64,000 bases of DNA from Maribacter arcticus (GTDB lineage: Bacteria; Bacteroidota; Bacteroidia; Flavobacteriales; Flavobacteriaceae): assembly GCF_900167935.1 (NCBI RefSeq), contig NZ_FUYL01000011.1, positions 62,001 to 126,000 on the forward strand, written 5' to 3'. Below the pieces are notes generated by a model, which was given only the letters and a program-made list of their open reading frames with translations, ran no database searches and was not told the DNA's origin. This document shows, piece after piece, positions 17,194 to 26,239 of the stretch. The first letter of the stretch is position 1; each line of letters starts with the position of its first letter. The position numbers were made by a program, and so were the translations under genes.

Positions 17194-20100
17194 TCAACTA
17201 TTTTTTTCAATCCAAAGTTTGGCATTCTTAAATGCTTCTAGCCATGGCGATACTTCATCATTTCTATTTGCTGGGTAATGTGCCCAGTTCCATGGGAAAA
17301 TAGAACGTTCAATATGTGGCATTGTCACCAAATGACGACCAGTTTTATCACAAAGCATGGCAGTATTGAAATCACTTCCATTAGGGTTGGCAGGGTAACC
17401 TTCGTAACCATATTTGGCAACGATGTCATAGTTTTCTTCCGATAGGGGTAATTTGAATTTGCCTTCTCCGTGAGAAATCCATACGCCAAGTTTACTATCT
17501 TCTAAAGTTGAAAGCATGACCGAATTATTCTTTTGTATTTCTACAGACGTAAAGTTGCTCTCATGCTTGTGAGAATCATTATAGGTCATTTTGCCATGAG
17601 ATTCGTGTTCTGGATTAATCAAATCTAACTCCATAAACAATTGACACCCATTACAAATACCAACAGACAATGTATCTGGTCTAGCAAAGAAGTTTTTAAT
17701 AACGGTATTTGCTTTCTCGTTGTATTTTATAGCTCCGGCCCATCCTTTTGCACTTCCCAGTACATCTGAGTTTGAGAATCCGCCAACGGCACCTAAGAAT
17801 TGAATATCTTCTAAATTTTCACGACCAGAAATTAAATCGGTCATGTGAACATCCTTTACATCAAACCCGGCTAAATACATAGCGTTTGCCATTTCTCGTT
17901 CAGAATTACTTCCTTTTTCACGAAGAATCGCTGCTTTTGGTCTTGCACCAATGTTATCAGAACGCACAGGAAGACTAATAGAATCCGAAGTCGGGAATAA
18001 ATAGTTTAATGGCTGTATTTTATAATTGTCAAATCTATCTTTTGCTAAGCCTTTTGCAGTTTGTTTGTTGTCTAGTAAGTAAGAGGTCTTAAACCATGTA
18101 TCACGTAAAGTCTCAATATTCAGACCCATTTCCATACCATTATTTTTAACGGTTAGGGTAGCTTCAGAAATAACGGTTCCTATTTTTATAGCATCGATAT
18201 TTTTTGAAGAAAGTAAAGCTTCAATACTATCGTCTTTTGCTTGGAAAACGATTCCACTATTTTCAGAGAATAATACTTTAATGGTATCCATTTCCCCTAA
18301 ACCAGTTAAATCTAGATTGGCGCCTAACTGCGTATCAGCAAAACATAATTCTAATAAGGTGGTGATCAATCCGCCGGAAGCAACATCATGCCCAGCAACG
18401 ATTTTACCTTTTTTAATTAAATCTTGAATTGTATTAAAAACTGTTTTGAAATATGCTGAATCTTTAATAGTAGGTGTTTCATTTCCTATACTATTTCTAG
18501 TTTGTGCGAATGAGGAACCACCTAGTTTAAAACTATCTTTAGATAAATTTATATAATAAATTGATCCAGCGCCTTTTTGTAAAACCGGTTCAACTACTTT
18601 GGTAATATCATTACAGTTACCTGCCGCTGAAATCACTACAGTACCTGGAGAAATCACATCACCATCGCTATATTTTTGTTTCATGGAAAGTGAATCCTTT
18701 CCTGTGGGTACATTGATACCTAATTCAATAGCAAAATCAGAAACTGCTTGTACGGCTTTATATAAACGGGCATCTTCACCTTCATTTTTACAAGGCCACA
18801 TCCAGTTAGCGGAAAGTGAAATTGATTTCATTCCTTCTTTTAAGGGTGCCCAAACAATGTTGGTAAGCGATTCGGCAATACTATTTTTACTTCCTGCAGC
18901 TGGGTCTATCAATGCGGAAATAGGGGAGTGGCCAATACTAGTAGCAATTCCTTCTTTCCCTTTATAATCTAAGGCCATTACACCACAGTTGTTTAGTGGT
19001 AATTGTAAAGGACCTACGCACTGTTGTTTGGCAACTTTACCACCAACGCAACGGTCAACTTTATTAGTAAGCCAGTCTTTACATGCTACTGCTTCTAATT
19101 GTAAAACAGCATCAAGGTAATCATGGAAAAATTCTAATGAATATTCCGCATTTTTATAATTACGTTCAACAGTTATGTCGTTCAAAATGGTCTTTGGTGA
19201 ACTACCGAACATATCAGATAGAGCCAAGTCCATTGGTTTTGCACCATTTGTTTTAGATTCGAACGTAAAACGGTCATCGCCAGTTACATCACCAACTTCA
19301 TACATTGGTGAGCGCTCACGGTCTGCAATACGTTTTAATAGGTCAATATCCTTTTTACCGATAACAAGACCCATACGTTCTTGAGATTCATTACCAATTA
19401 TCTCTTTGGCAGATAGGGTAGGATCACCAACAGGTAATTTATCTAAATCTATTTTTCCACCTGTTTCTTCAACCAGTTCTGATAAACAATTTAAATGTCC
19501 GCCAGCACCATGATCATGTATAGAAACAATGGTGTTCTCATCACTTTCTACCATACCACGAATAGCATTGGCAGCTCTTTTTTGCATTTCAGGATTCGAG
19601 CGTTGTACAGCATTCAATTCTATTGCCGAGCTAAATTCGCCAGTATCCGCACTTGAAACTGCTGCGCCACCCATACCAATGCGATAATTATCTCCACCAA
19701 GAATAACAATTTTGTTACCTGTTTGTGGCTTATCTTTTATGGCTTGCTCAATTTTACCGTAGCCTATACCACCAGCTTGCATAATCACTTTATCGTACCC
19801 TAATCTGCGATTATGTTCGGAAGGATTTGTATTTTCTTCGGATGTTTCAAAAGGTGTGGAAGCTTCATCATATTCAAACGTTAGAACAGAACCTGTAATT
19901 AATGGCTGTCCGAATTTATTTCCAAAATCTGATGCACCGTTAGATGCTTTGATTAATATGTCCATCGGAGTTTGGTACAACCAATCTCTTTCTTTCATTC
20001 CTTTTTCCCATGGTCGTTCTTCTTCTAATCTAGAATATGCAGTCATGTAAACAGCAGTGCCTGCTAAGGGTAACGAACCTTTACCGCCAGCTAAACGATC

Positions 20101-20910
20101 ACGAATTTCTCCACCAGCACCAGTTGCTGCACCATTAAAAGGTTCAACGGTGGTAGGGAAATTATGGGTTTCTGCTTTTATAGATATAACAGAGTCAAAT
20201 TCTTTCTCTTGATAAAAATCGGGTTTGTCTGCAGTTTTAGGTGCAAATTGAATCACGGTAGGTCCTTTAACAAAAGCAACATTATCTTTATAAGCCGAAA
20301 CTATATCGTTAGGAAATTCTTGTGATGTTTTTTTTATGAGCTTAAAAAGTGAAGTTGGCATCTCTTGTCCGTCAATGACAAAAGTACCGTTGAATATTTT
20401 ATGTCTACAGTGTTCAGAGTTTACTTGACTAAACCCGAATACTTCTGAGTCGGTTAATTTTCTACCTATTTTTTCACTTAGATTTTTGAGGTAATCAACC
20501 TCTTCATCATTTAAGGCTAAACCTTCTTGTTTGTTAAATGCAGCTATATCTTCAATATTCAATATTGGTTTTGGTTCAACCTGAATTGTGAACATTTCTT
20601 GATTTAGCGAAGTGTATTTTTGCGAAATCATAGGGTCAAAACCATCGTGATTTTCTTTAACGGAATTAAATTCCTCAATTCGAATGATACCATCAACACC
20701 CATGTTTTGAGTAATTTCAGTAGCATTGGTGCTCCATGGTGTAATCATGGCAGCCCTAGGACCAACAAAAAAGGCGTCAAGTGACGCCGCATTTATTTTA
20801 GGTTGGTTGCCGAACAACCATATAAGTTTACTTGTATCTTCTGATGAAAGTTCCTTAGCGGTCTGTACCGCAAAAACCTTTGTGCTAGGTTCCCCAAAAA
20901 AGTGAATCAT
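17194..20910 (-). CDS. purL: Phosphoribosylformylglycinamidine synthase (single-chain PurL)
   Basis: 1238 residues, the large single-chain form. It carries a PurS-like N-terminus, two AIRS-type ATP-binding lobes (for example SVISIKAETHNFPTTVEPFNG cut here as ETHNFPT, GAATGAGGEIRDR, and HDHGAGGHLNCLSEL) and a C-terminal glutamine amidotransferase with the nucleophile in VGICNGCQLFMELD near residue 1085. It converts FGAR, glutamine and ATP to FGAM in purine synthesis. It is transcribed alone. Its promoter region shares a 263-bp gap with the divergent HxlR gene and carries a -7 box with an overlapping inverted repeat. Confidence 0.96.
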   Translation of the reverse strand: MIHFFGEPSTKVFAVQTAKELSSEDTSKLIWLFGNQPKINAASLDAFFVGPRAAMITPWSTNATEITQNMGVDGIIRIEEFNSVKENHDGFDPMISQKYTSLNQEMFTIQVEPKPILNIEDIAAFNKQEGLALNDEEVDYLKNLSEKIGRKLTDSEVFGFSQVNSEHCRHKIFNGTFVIDGQEMPTSLFKLIKKTSQEFPNDIVSAYKDNVAFVKGPTVIQFAPKTADKPDFYQEKEFDSVISIKAETHNFPTTVEPFNGAATGAGGEIRDRLAGGKGSLPLAGTAVYMTAYSRLEEERPWEKGMKERDWLYQTPMDILIKASNGASDFGNKFGQPLITGSVLTFEYDEASTPFETSEENTNPSEHNRRLGYDKVIMQAGGIGYGKIEQAIKDKPQTGNKIVILGGDNYRIGMGGAAVSSADTGEFSSAIELNAVQRSNPEMQKRAANAIRGMVESDENTIVSIHDHGAGGHLNCLSELVEETGGKIDLDKLPVGDPTLSAKEIIGNESQERMGLVIGKKDIDLLKRIADRERSPMYEVGDVTGDDRFTFESKTNGAKPMDLALSDMFGSSPKTILNDITVERNYKNAEYSLEFFHDYLDAVLQLEAVACKDWLTNKVDRCVGGKVAKQQCVGPLQLPLNNCGVMALDYKGKEGIATSIGHSPISALIDPAAGSKNSIAESLTNIVWAPLKEGMKSISLSANWMWPCKNEGEDARLYKAVQAVSDFAIELGINVPTGKDSLSMKQKYSDGDVISPGTVVISAAGNCNDITKVVEPVLQKGAGSIYYINLSKDSFKLGGSSFAQTRNSIGNETPTIKDSAYFKTVFNTIQDLIKKGKIVAGHDVASGGLITTLLELCFADTQLGANLDLTGLGEMDTIKVLFSENSGIVFQAKDDSIEALLSSKNIDAIKIGTVISEATLTVKNNGMEMGLNIETLRDTWFKTSYLLDNKQTAKGLAKDRFDNYKIQPLNYLFPTSDSISLPVRSDNIGARPKAAILREKGSNSEREMANAMYLAGFDVKDVHMTDLISGRENLEDIQFLGAVGGFSNSDVLGSAKGWAGAIKYNEKANTVIKNFFARPDTLSVGICNGCQLFMELDLINPEHESHGKMTYNDSHKHESNFTSVEIQKNNSVMLSTLEDSKLGVWISHGEGKFKLPLSEENYDIVAKYGYEGYPANPNGSDFNTAMLCDKTGRHLVTMPHIERSIFPWNWAHYPANRNDEVSPWLEAFKNAKLWIEKNS

Positions 20911-20940
20911 TTAATGTATCTGGTATTGATTTTTAAAGTA

Positions 20941-20948
20941 CAAAATTA
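20941..20948 (-). promoter_or_regulatory. Bacteroidota -7 box for purL
   Basis: On the minus strand the bases read TAATTTTG, matching TAnnTTTG, 31 bp before the purL ATG. The -33 element is only TTA at the right spacing (19 bp), and it falls inside the inverted repeat at 20953-20977. Confidence 0.45.
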
Positions 20949-20952
20949 AGGT

Positions 20953-20977
20953 TTTACCCGTTATTATTAACGGTAAA
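20953..20977. promoter_or_regulatory. Inverted repeat overlapping the purL promoter
   Basis: TTTACCCGTTA and TAACGGTAAA pair over ten positions with one bulged C and a 4-base loop. It covers the -33 to spacer region of the purL promoter on the minus strand, where a repressor would block RNA polymerase. No purine regulator is encoded nearby. Confidence 0.4.
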
Positions 20978-21013
20978 TCGAAACACTTTTAAACAAGGAT
21001 TGTTAATGAAATT

Positions 21014-21104
21014 AAAGTACTCGAAAGAAAAGTACTTGAAATTATTAAGTAGTCTGAAAATCAGATTAATTACTTAAATAGTATTAAAGTATGTATTTAA
21101 TACT
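21014..21104. promoter_or_regulatory. Cluster of direct and inverted repeats upstream of the HxlR gene
   Basis: Two near-identical 13-base units (AAAGTACTCGAAA at 21014, AAAGTACTTGAAA at 21029) are spaced 15 bp apart. A small TCTGA-AAA-TCAGA palindrome follows at 21053-21065, and a perfect 9-bp inverted repeat AGTATTAAA/TTTAATACT with a 7-base spacer sits at 21080-21104, next to the likely -33 region. HxlR proteins usually bind such repeats at their own promoters. Confidence 0.45.
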
Positions 21105-21126
21105 TAGTTTAATTTGATTATTTTAA

Positions 21127-21134
21127 TAAATTTG
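21127..21134 (+). promoter_or_regulatory. Bacteroidota -7 box for the HxlR gene
   Basis: TAAATTTG matches TAnnTTTG, 39 bp upstream of the ATG at 21174. The -33 position has only a TTA, touching the end of the inverted repeat at 21096-21104. Confidence 0.4.
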
Positions 21135-21173
21135 AACTTACCTAACAATTTTATAAGAAGCAAAACGAATACT

Positions 21174-21539
21174 ATGGCGCAGCAAAAATTACAAACGAAC
21201 GCATTATCATACTGCATGGATTTAATAGGAGGCAAATGGAAACCTATTATACTCTTTCATATTTCAAAAGGGATAAATCGATTCAATAAATTGTTTAATG
21301 AGATTGAAGGTATAAACAGGCAAATGTTGAGCAAGCAATTAAAAGAACTTGAGAAATCGGGAATTTTAGAACGTACGCTATTTCCTGAAATTCCACCACG
21401 AGTAGAATACACGTTAACACCGCTAGGAAAATCACTAATGACCGTTGTGCAGGCCATGAATCGTTGGGGGCAAAAGCAACAAGAAGAGGTAAAGGTTACA
21501 AAAAAGAAAGATTCGCAGCAAGCGACATTGTTTGAGTAG
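21174..21539 (+). CDS. HxlR family transcriptional regulator
   Basis: The ATG at 21174 is chosen (MAQQKLQTNALSYCMDLIGG); a longer frame from a TTG at 21114 would run through the promoter. 121 residues of the HxlR winged-helix family: the start CMDLIGGKWKPIILFHIS, the recognition region INRQMLSKQLKELEKSGILERT and the wing PRVEYTLTPLGKSLM. Members often sense redox or reactive compounds through an N-terminal Cys, and one is present in SYCMD. Its divergent neighbour is purL, and downstream lies an M20 amidohydrolase; neither is a proven target. It probably controls itself through the upstream repeats. Confidence 0.88.
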   Translation: MAQQKLQTNALSYCMDLIGGKWKPIILFHISKGINRFNKLFNEIEGINRQMLSKQLKELEKSGILERTLFPEIPPRVEYTLTPLGKSLMTVVQAMNRWGQKQQEEVKVTKKKDSQQATLFE

Positions 21540-21711
21540 CCTTATGTTTATTTTCTAAGTGTCGTGCTTTTTCAAAAAGGTGAAAATATGACTAAAAAAG
21601 TCTCATAAATTTAAATTGTAGCGCTCAGGTTTTGAATTACGTAAAAATTATAGAAGGTCTCTTTTTAGAAACTTAATTTATGTATCTTTTACTAACTAAT
21701 TCAAAACCAAC

Positions 21712-23307
21712 ATGAAACAAAAAACTACACTATTTACTATTGCATGCTGTCTACTCACGCTAAACGGCATCTATTCGCAAAAGAAAAAATCAAACAAACA
21801 AATTGAAAACCTAAAATCTGAGGTTGCCGCAATTATTGAAGACAATAAGAAGCAGTCTCAAGTGATGGTTGATAAGATTTTCAGTTTCTCTGAACTTGGG
21901 TTTCAAGAAATTGAATCTTCTAAATACCTGACTGGAATTCTAAAAGAAAACGGATTTGAAATTGAAAATTCCATTTCCGGGATTCCAACAGCTTGGTTTG
22001 CTACTTGGAGCAATGGGGAGGGACCAGTTATTGCTTTAGGTAGTGATGTGGACTGTATTCCGAAAGCATCTCAGTATCCTGGTGTTGCTTACCATAAACC
22101 TATTGTAGACGGTGCCCCAGGGCATGGCGAAGGTCATAATTCTGGTATACCGATGAATATTTCATCTGCATTGGCTGTAAAACAAATTATGGAGCGCGAG
22201 AATATTGGAGGTACGCTTGTAATTTGGCCAGGTATAGCAGAAGAGTTGGTCGCGGCAAAAGCATGGTATGTTAGAGACGGACTTTTTGATGATATCGATA
22301 TGTGCATTTTTACGCATGTCGGTAATAATCTAGGGGTTTCTTACGGACCAACAAGAGGTACGGGATTAATATCGGTTGAATATGCTTTCGAAGGGGAAGC
22401 AGCCCATTCGGCAGGTTCACCTTGGCGTGGTAAGAGTGCTTTAGATGCCGCTGAACTTATGAATATTGGATGGAATTATAAAAGAGAACATCTGCATCCT
22501 CTAAAACGGTCCCATTCCATTTTTACCGATGCTGGGGATCAACCAAATGTAGTGCCTTCAAAAGCGGCTATTTGGTTTTATTTCAGGGATATTAAATATG
22601 AGGGAATCATGGAAATGTATGCCTTAGCAAATGATATGGCTAAAGGAGCTGCATTAATGACAGGTACTACAATGACCTCTAAAGTATTGGGTACTGCGTG
22701 GCCACGTCATTATAATAAAGTGATAGCGGAAACCATGTATTCGAATATTAAGGAGGTTGGATTACCAAAATGGTCAGAGGCAGACCAGACATTGGCTAAA
22801 GCTGTACAGACAGAAGTGAATTCTGAAAAAATAGAAGGTTTACCGATAAAATTAGATACAATAGGAATGCCAGTGATAGACCCAATTAGTGGTGGTTCTG
22901 ATGATATTGGCGATATTTCATGGAAAGTTCCAACGGTAACTCTGAGATACCCTTCTAATATACCAGGACTACAAGGGCATCATTGGAGTAATGCGATTGC
23001 TATGGCGACCCCAATTGCACATAAAGGTGTCGTTGCAGGAGCAAAGGTAGAAGCGATGACGATTTTAGATTTTTTGTTGAAGCCAGACTTATTAAAAGAT
23101 GCTTGGGGTTATTTCAATAATGAACAACAAAAAGAAACAAAATATCAACCTATGATTTCTGAAAGCGATATGCCTCCAATTTATTTGAATAAGGGTAAAC
23201 AAGACCAGTTTAGGCCAGCTTTAGAGAAGTTCTATTACGATGAAACTAAATATGATACATATTTAGAGCAATTGGGTGTTGAATATCCGACATTGAAAGA
23301 AAAGTAA
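21712..23307 (+). CDS. Exported M20-family amidohydrolase (AbgB-like)
   Basis: 531 residues with a signal peptide (MKQKTTLFTIACCLLTLNG ending IYSQ). The fold is the M20 metallo-amidohydrolase: GSDVDCIP and HGEGHNSG supply metal ligands, EELVAAK the catalytic Glu region, and GEAAHSAGSPWRGKSALDAA the dimerisation/lid domain. Close relatives include aminobenzoyl-glutamate hydrolase subunit B and indole-acetyl or N-acyl amino-acid hydrolases, so the reaction is cleavage of an amide bond on an amino-acid conjugate in the periplasm. The exact substrate is unknown. It stands alone and ends before a strong bidirectional terminator. Confidence 0.85.
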   Translation: MKQKTTLFTIACCLLTLNGIYSQKKKSNKQIENLKSEVAAIIEDNKKQSQVMVDKIFSFSELGFQEIESSKYLTGILKENGFEIENSISGIPTAWFATWSNGEGPVIALGSDVDCIPKASQYPGVAYHKPIVDGAPGHGEGHNSGIPMNISSALAVKQIMERENIGGTLVIWPGIAEELVAAKAWYVRDGLFDDIDMCIFTHVGNNLGVSYGPTRGTGLISVEYAFEGEAAHSAGSPWRGKSALDAAELMNIGWNYKREHLHPLKRSHSIFTDAGDQPNVVPSKAAIWFYFRDIKYEGIMEMYALANDMAKGAALMTGTTMTSKVLGTAWPRHYNKVIAETMYSNIKEVGLPKWSEADQTLAKAVQTEVNSEKIEGLPIKLDTIGMPVIDPISGGSDDIGDISWKVPTVTLRYPSNIPGLQGHHWSNAIAMATPIAHKGVVAGAKVEAMTILDFLLKPDLLKDAWGYFNNEQQKETKYQPMISESDMPPIYLNKGKQDQFRPALEKFYYDETKYDTYLEQLGVEYPTLKEK

Positions 23308-23322
23308 ATAGAAATCTTAATT

Positions 23323-23358
23323 AAAAAAGCCTTGCAGATTTAACTGTAAGGCTTTTTT
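23323..23358. terminator. Bidirectional rho-independent terminator
   Basis: A15-bp stem (AAAAAAGCCTTGCAG paired with CTGTAAGGCTTTTTT, one mismatch) around a short loop, with A and T runs on both flanks. It sits between the convergent M20 and RsmB-like genes and can serve both. Confidence 0.85.
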
Positions 23359-23405
23359 AATTATAAAACTATAAGCGATAAGGCTAATAGGATTTTTATG
23401 TACTA

Positions 23406-24620
23406 TTAAATATTCTTTTCTAACAATGCCATAAAGAAACCGTCGTAGCCACTTTTTGAGGCGTATATCTTTTTGTCTTTTACTAATTTGAAATCCTTTC
23501 CTTCATCAGAACTTAAGAATGATTTTACCTGATCTCCGTTTTCCTGCGGTAAAATAGAGCACGTAGCGTAAACCATTTTTCCACCTGGCTTAACTATTTT
23601 ACTATAATTTCGTAGGATCTCTTGTTGCGTTTTAACAATTTTAGCTAAAAACTCTGGTTGCATTTTCCACTTAGAATCTGGGTTTCTTCTTAAAACACCT
23701 AGTCCTGTACAAGGTGCATCGATTAAAACTCTGTCAGCACTTCCGTATAACTTTTTGTAAACCTTCGAAGAATCGATTTCACGAACTTCAATATTATGAG
23801 CACCGTTACGTCTGGCGCGTCTTTTTAATTCCTTCAACTTACTTCCGTAAATATCCATAGAAATCAGTTGCCCTTTATTTTCCATTAAGGCAGCCAAGTG
23901 CAATGATTTACCACCAGCACCAGCACAAGTATCTACAACTCGTTGCCCTGGTTCAACATCTAAAAACTCTGCAACCAATTGTGAAGAGGCATCTTGTACT
24001 TCAAACATCCCTTTTTTAAAGGCTTCTGTCACGAATACATTTGCTCGCTCTACAAGTTTTAGAGCAGAAGGATAACCTTTAATAGGCTCGGCTACAATAT
24101 TTTCGTCCAACAAGGCTTTTCTTAGCTCTTCTTTAGTTGTTTTTAAAGTATTGGTTCTTAAAATAACCTCTGCAGGTTCATTAAGTTTAGCTATTTCTTC
24201 GGTCCAAAGTTTTTCACCTAAAGCCTTTTCTCCTAACTCATCAATCCAATCAGGAATAGCCTCCCTATATTTTCTAATTTGAGAAAGTTCGTCGAACCTA
24301 CCTTTAATTCTTCTTTCTGGAGTAAGTTCAATCTGTTTCCAATCGGGTAGTTTAATTCCCTTTAATACCGCCCAAACAGCCCACATGCGAAAAAGGTCAG
24401 GTCTACTATATGGAGCTTTTATTTCAGCAATTTCAGTGTATAGTCTTTTATAACGAACCATTTCATAGGTGGTTTCAGCAATAAAGCCACGATCACGTGC
24501 GCCCCAGCGTTTGTCAAAACGAAGTACTTTTTGTACCACCTTGTCAGCATATTCATTTTCGTTGAATACAAGGTTTAACGCATCTATTACTGCAAAAACC
24601 AGATTTCTATGTAATTTCAT
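23406..24620 (-). CDS. RsmB/NOP-family RNA m5C methyltransferase
   Basis: 404 residues. An N-terminal NusB-like helical region is followed by a SAM-dependent methyltransferase: motif I VVDTCAGAGGKSLHLA, motif IV DAPCTGLGVLRRNP (first Cys, about residue 301) and motif VI ATCSILPQENG (catalytic Cys, about 353). The two cysteines are diagnostic of RNA 5-methylcytosine enzymes such as RsmB and RsmF. It should methylate 16S rRNA (or another RNA). The NusB-like N-terminus is shorter than in E. coli RsmB, so the exact target base is not claimed. Transcribed alone. Confidence 0.88.
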   Translation of the reverse strand: MKLHRNLVFAVIDALNLVFNENEYADKVVQKVLRFDKRWGARDRGFIAETTYEMVRYKRLYTEIAEIKAPYSRPDLFRMWAVWAVLKGIKLPDWKQIELTPERRIKGRFDELSQIRKYREAIPDWIDELGEKALGEKLWTEEIAKLNEPAEVILRTNTLKTTKEELRKALLDENIVAEPIKGYPSALKLVERANVFVTEAFKKGMFEVQDASSQLVAEFLDVEPGQRVVDTCAGAGGKSLHLAALMENKGQLISMDIYGSKLKELKRRARRNGAHNIEVREIDSSKVYKKLYGSADRVLIDAPCTGLGVLRRNPDSKWKMQPEFLAKIVKTQQEILRNYSKIVKPGGKMVYATCSILPQENGDQVKSFLSSDEGKDFKLVKDKKIYASKSGYDGFFMALLEKNI

Positions 24621-24777
24621 TTGAATTGATATTATTTTACTTGGCTAGAAGAATATTGCCATTGCTCAAAAGTTAATCAAGTTTATAGATGGCTGTATCC
24701 TCCAAAAAATTATGGCTGCAAAGGTATTGTTTTAGAAGTGATTCCATTTATTTTTGATGAACTTTATACTTTTCGAT

Positions 24778-25800
24778 ATGCGTTATAGTTTTCTCATTCT
24801 CATTTTATTGGCTTCTTGCTCAAAAGTTAGTAAGCCGATTGTCTTTACAAGTGTTGAGGTTTCTGAAGTTTATACCGATTCATTAAGTATTCGAGCAATC
24901 GAAATCATGGGGAATAGTTTAGCATTCGCTGCTAATAAAGGAACATTTGGTACGGTCGATTTAACTACGGGTAAGGTACGTGCGAATATTGAAAAATATC
25001 ATACTACAATTCCTCAATTTAGAGCTGTTGCGCATACATCTAACGATTTCTTTATGTTATCAATTGAATCACCTGCATTGTTATACAAGACAGGAAAAAA
25101 TGGGCGAATGGAATTGGTGTATGTAGAAGAGGGAGAAGGTGTGTTTTATGATGCAATGACCTTTTTGAATGATATGGAAGGAATAGCTGTTGGCGATTCT
25201 ATAGATGGATGTTTAAGTATTATCACAACTTCGGATGGAGGGGCTACATGGTTTAAGACACCTTGTTCGCAATTACCGGTTGGTATAGAAGGTGAGGGGG
25301 CGTTTGCTGCCAGTAACACGAATATAGTGACTGTTGGTGATGAGGTTTGGGTAGCGACCACAAGCGGTCGTATACTTTATTCTTCGAATAAGGGTAAGAA
25401 GTGGGATGTTTATACAACTCCTTTACGTAGTAATGAGCCTACCGAGGGAATTTATTCTATTGATTTTTATGATAATCAGTTAGGAGTTGTGATAGGCGGT
25501 GATTATACAAATCCTAATAATGCCTCAGCAAATAAGGCAATAACTAAAGATGGCGGAAAAACTTGGGAACTATTAGCCGATGGTAATGCCCCAGGGTATA
25601 AGAGTTGTATTCAATTTGTACCTGGGTCTAGCGGAAAAGGTATGGTAGCTTTGGGTTTTACGGGTATTTCCTATTCTTCGGATATGGGTTTGAATTGGAA
25701 GGAATTATCTCAAGATTCTTTTTATACCCTACGATTTCAAAATGATTCCGTAGCCTATGCAGCAGGTAAAAATAGAATTTCAAAGCTAGTTTTTAAATAA
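24778..25800 (+). CDS. Lipoprotein with BNR/YCF48-like beta-propeller
   Basis: The start at 24778 gives MRYSFLILILLASCSKVSKP, a lipoprotein signal with lipobox LLASC; ATG at 24757 is an alternative. The body has repeated photosynthesis-system-II-assembly (YCF48)/BNR-type blades, seen as SDGGATWFKTP, SNKGKKWDVYT, KDGGKTWELLA and SSDMGLNWKEL. Proteins of this kind in flavobacteria are often annotated oxidoreductases without support. The propeller is likely a binding or scaffold module anchored in the outer membrane; function unknown. No operon partner: the next gene is convergent, with 1 bp between the ends. Confidence 0.75.
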   Translation: MRYSFLILILLASCSKVSKPIVFTSVEVSEVYTDSLSIRAIEIMGNSLAFAANKGTFGTVDLTTGKVRANIEKYHTTIPQFRAVAHTSNDFFMLSIESPALLYKTGKNGRMELVYVEEGEGVFYDAMTFLNDMEGIAVGDSIDGCLSIITTSDGGATWFKTPCSQLPVGIEGEGAFAASNTNIVTVGDEVWVATTSGRILYSSNKGKKWDVYTTPLRSNEPTEGIYSIDFYDNQLGVVIGGDYTNPNNASANKAITKDGGKTWELLADGNAPGYKSCIQFVPGSSGKGMVALGFTGISYSSDMGLNWKELSQDSFYTLRFQNDSVAYAAGKNRISKLVFK

Positions 25801-25801
25801 A

Positions 25802-26239
25802 CTATTTGCCACCTTTATTATGACGGTATTGCTTAATTAGGTCACGCTTAAAATCTTCTTCCGCTTTTAACAATAACAATGCTTTTTTGGAAGATGTAAC
25901 CTTACTAACCTTTATTAAAAATGCTTTGTCCAATTCTTCTTCATCTTCTTCGATAGAAATCTTAAGGCTCAATAATTTTTTCGCATCTTCTTCAGATAAA
26001 TCGTCACTATTTTCAAGCTTATCTTTTATTTGGCTATGTTCTTTACGCATTAATGCGTGTCTCTTTTCCTCATACTCATTGTAGATAGGCCAGAATTCTT
26101 GAGCTTCTTTACTGTCAAGAGATAATTTCTCGGTAATATATGCCACTTTTAAGGACTTTATTTTTTCCCAATCTTTTTTGTGTTGGCCAAACGATATAGC
26201 GGTAAAAAGCATAAATAGCGATAGTATATACTTATTCAT
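25802..26239 (-). CDS. Exported helical protein of an ECF operon (CpxP/Spy-like in character)
   Basis: The ATG at 26239 gives a signal peptide (MNKYILSLFMLFTAISFGQ). The mature protein, about 126 residues, is almost all charged helix: KLSLDSKEAQEFWPIYNEYE and EEDAKKLLSLKISIEEDEEEL, with an LL-rich end. This is the pattern of flavobacterial proteins labelled sensor of ECF-type sigma factor, distantly like Spy/CpxP periplasmic chaperones. It overlaps the upstream anti-sigma-like gene by 8 bp and is the third gene of a sigma/anti-sigma/periplasmic-protein operon, so a role in sensing envelope stress is likely but inferred. Confidence 0.7.
   Translation of the reverse strand: MNKYILSLFMLFTAISFGQHKKDWEKIKSLKVAYITEKLSLDSKEAQEFWPIYNEYEEKRHALMRKEHSQIKDKLENSDDLSEEDAKKLLSLKISIEEDEEELDKAFLIKVSKVTSSKKALLLLKAEEDFKRDLIKQYRHNKGGK

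Noticed and set aside
21580-21610. Imperfect hairpin (GACT, five A, AGTC) after the HxlR gene as a terminator
   Set aside because: Only four perfect pairs and no T-run follow; too weak to call.
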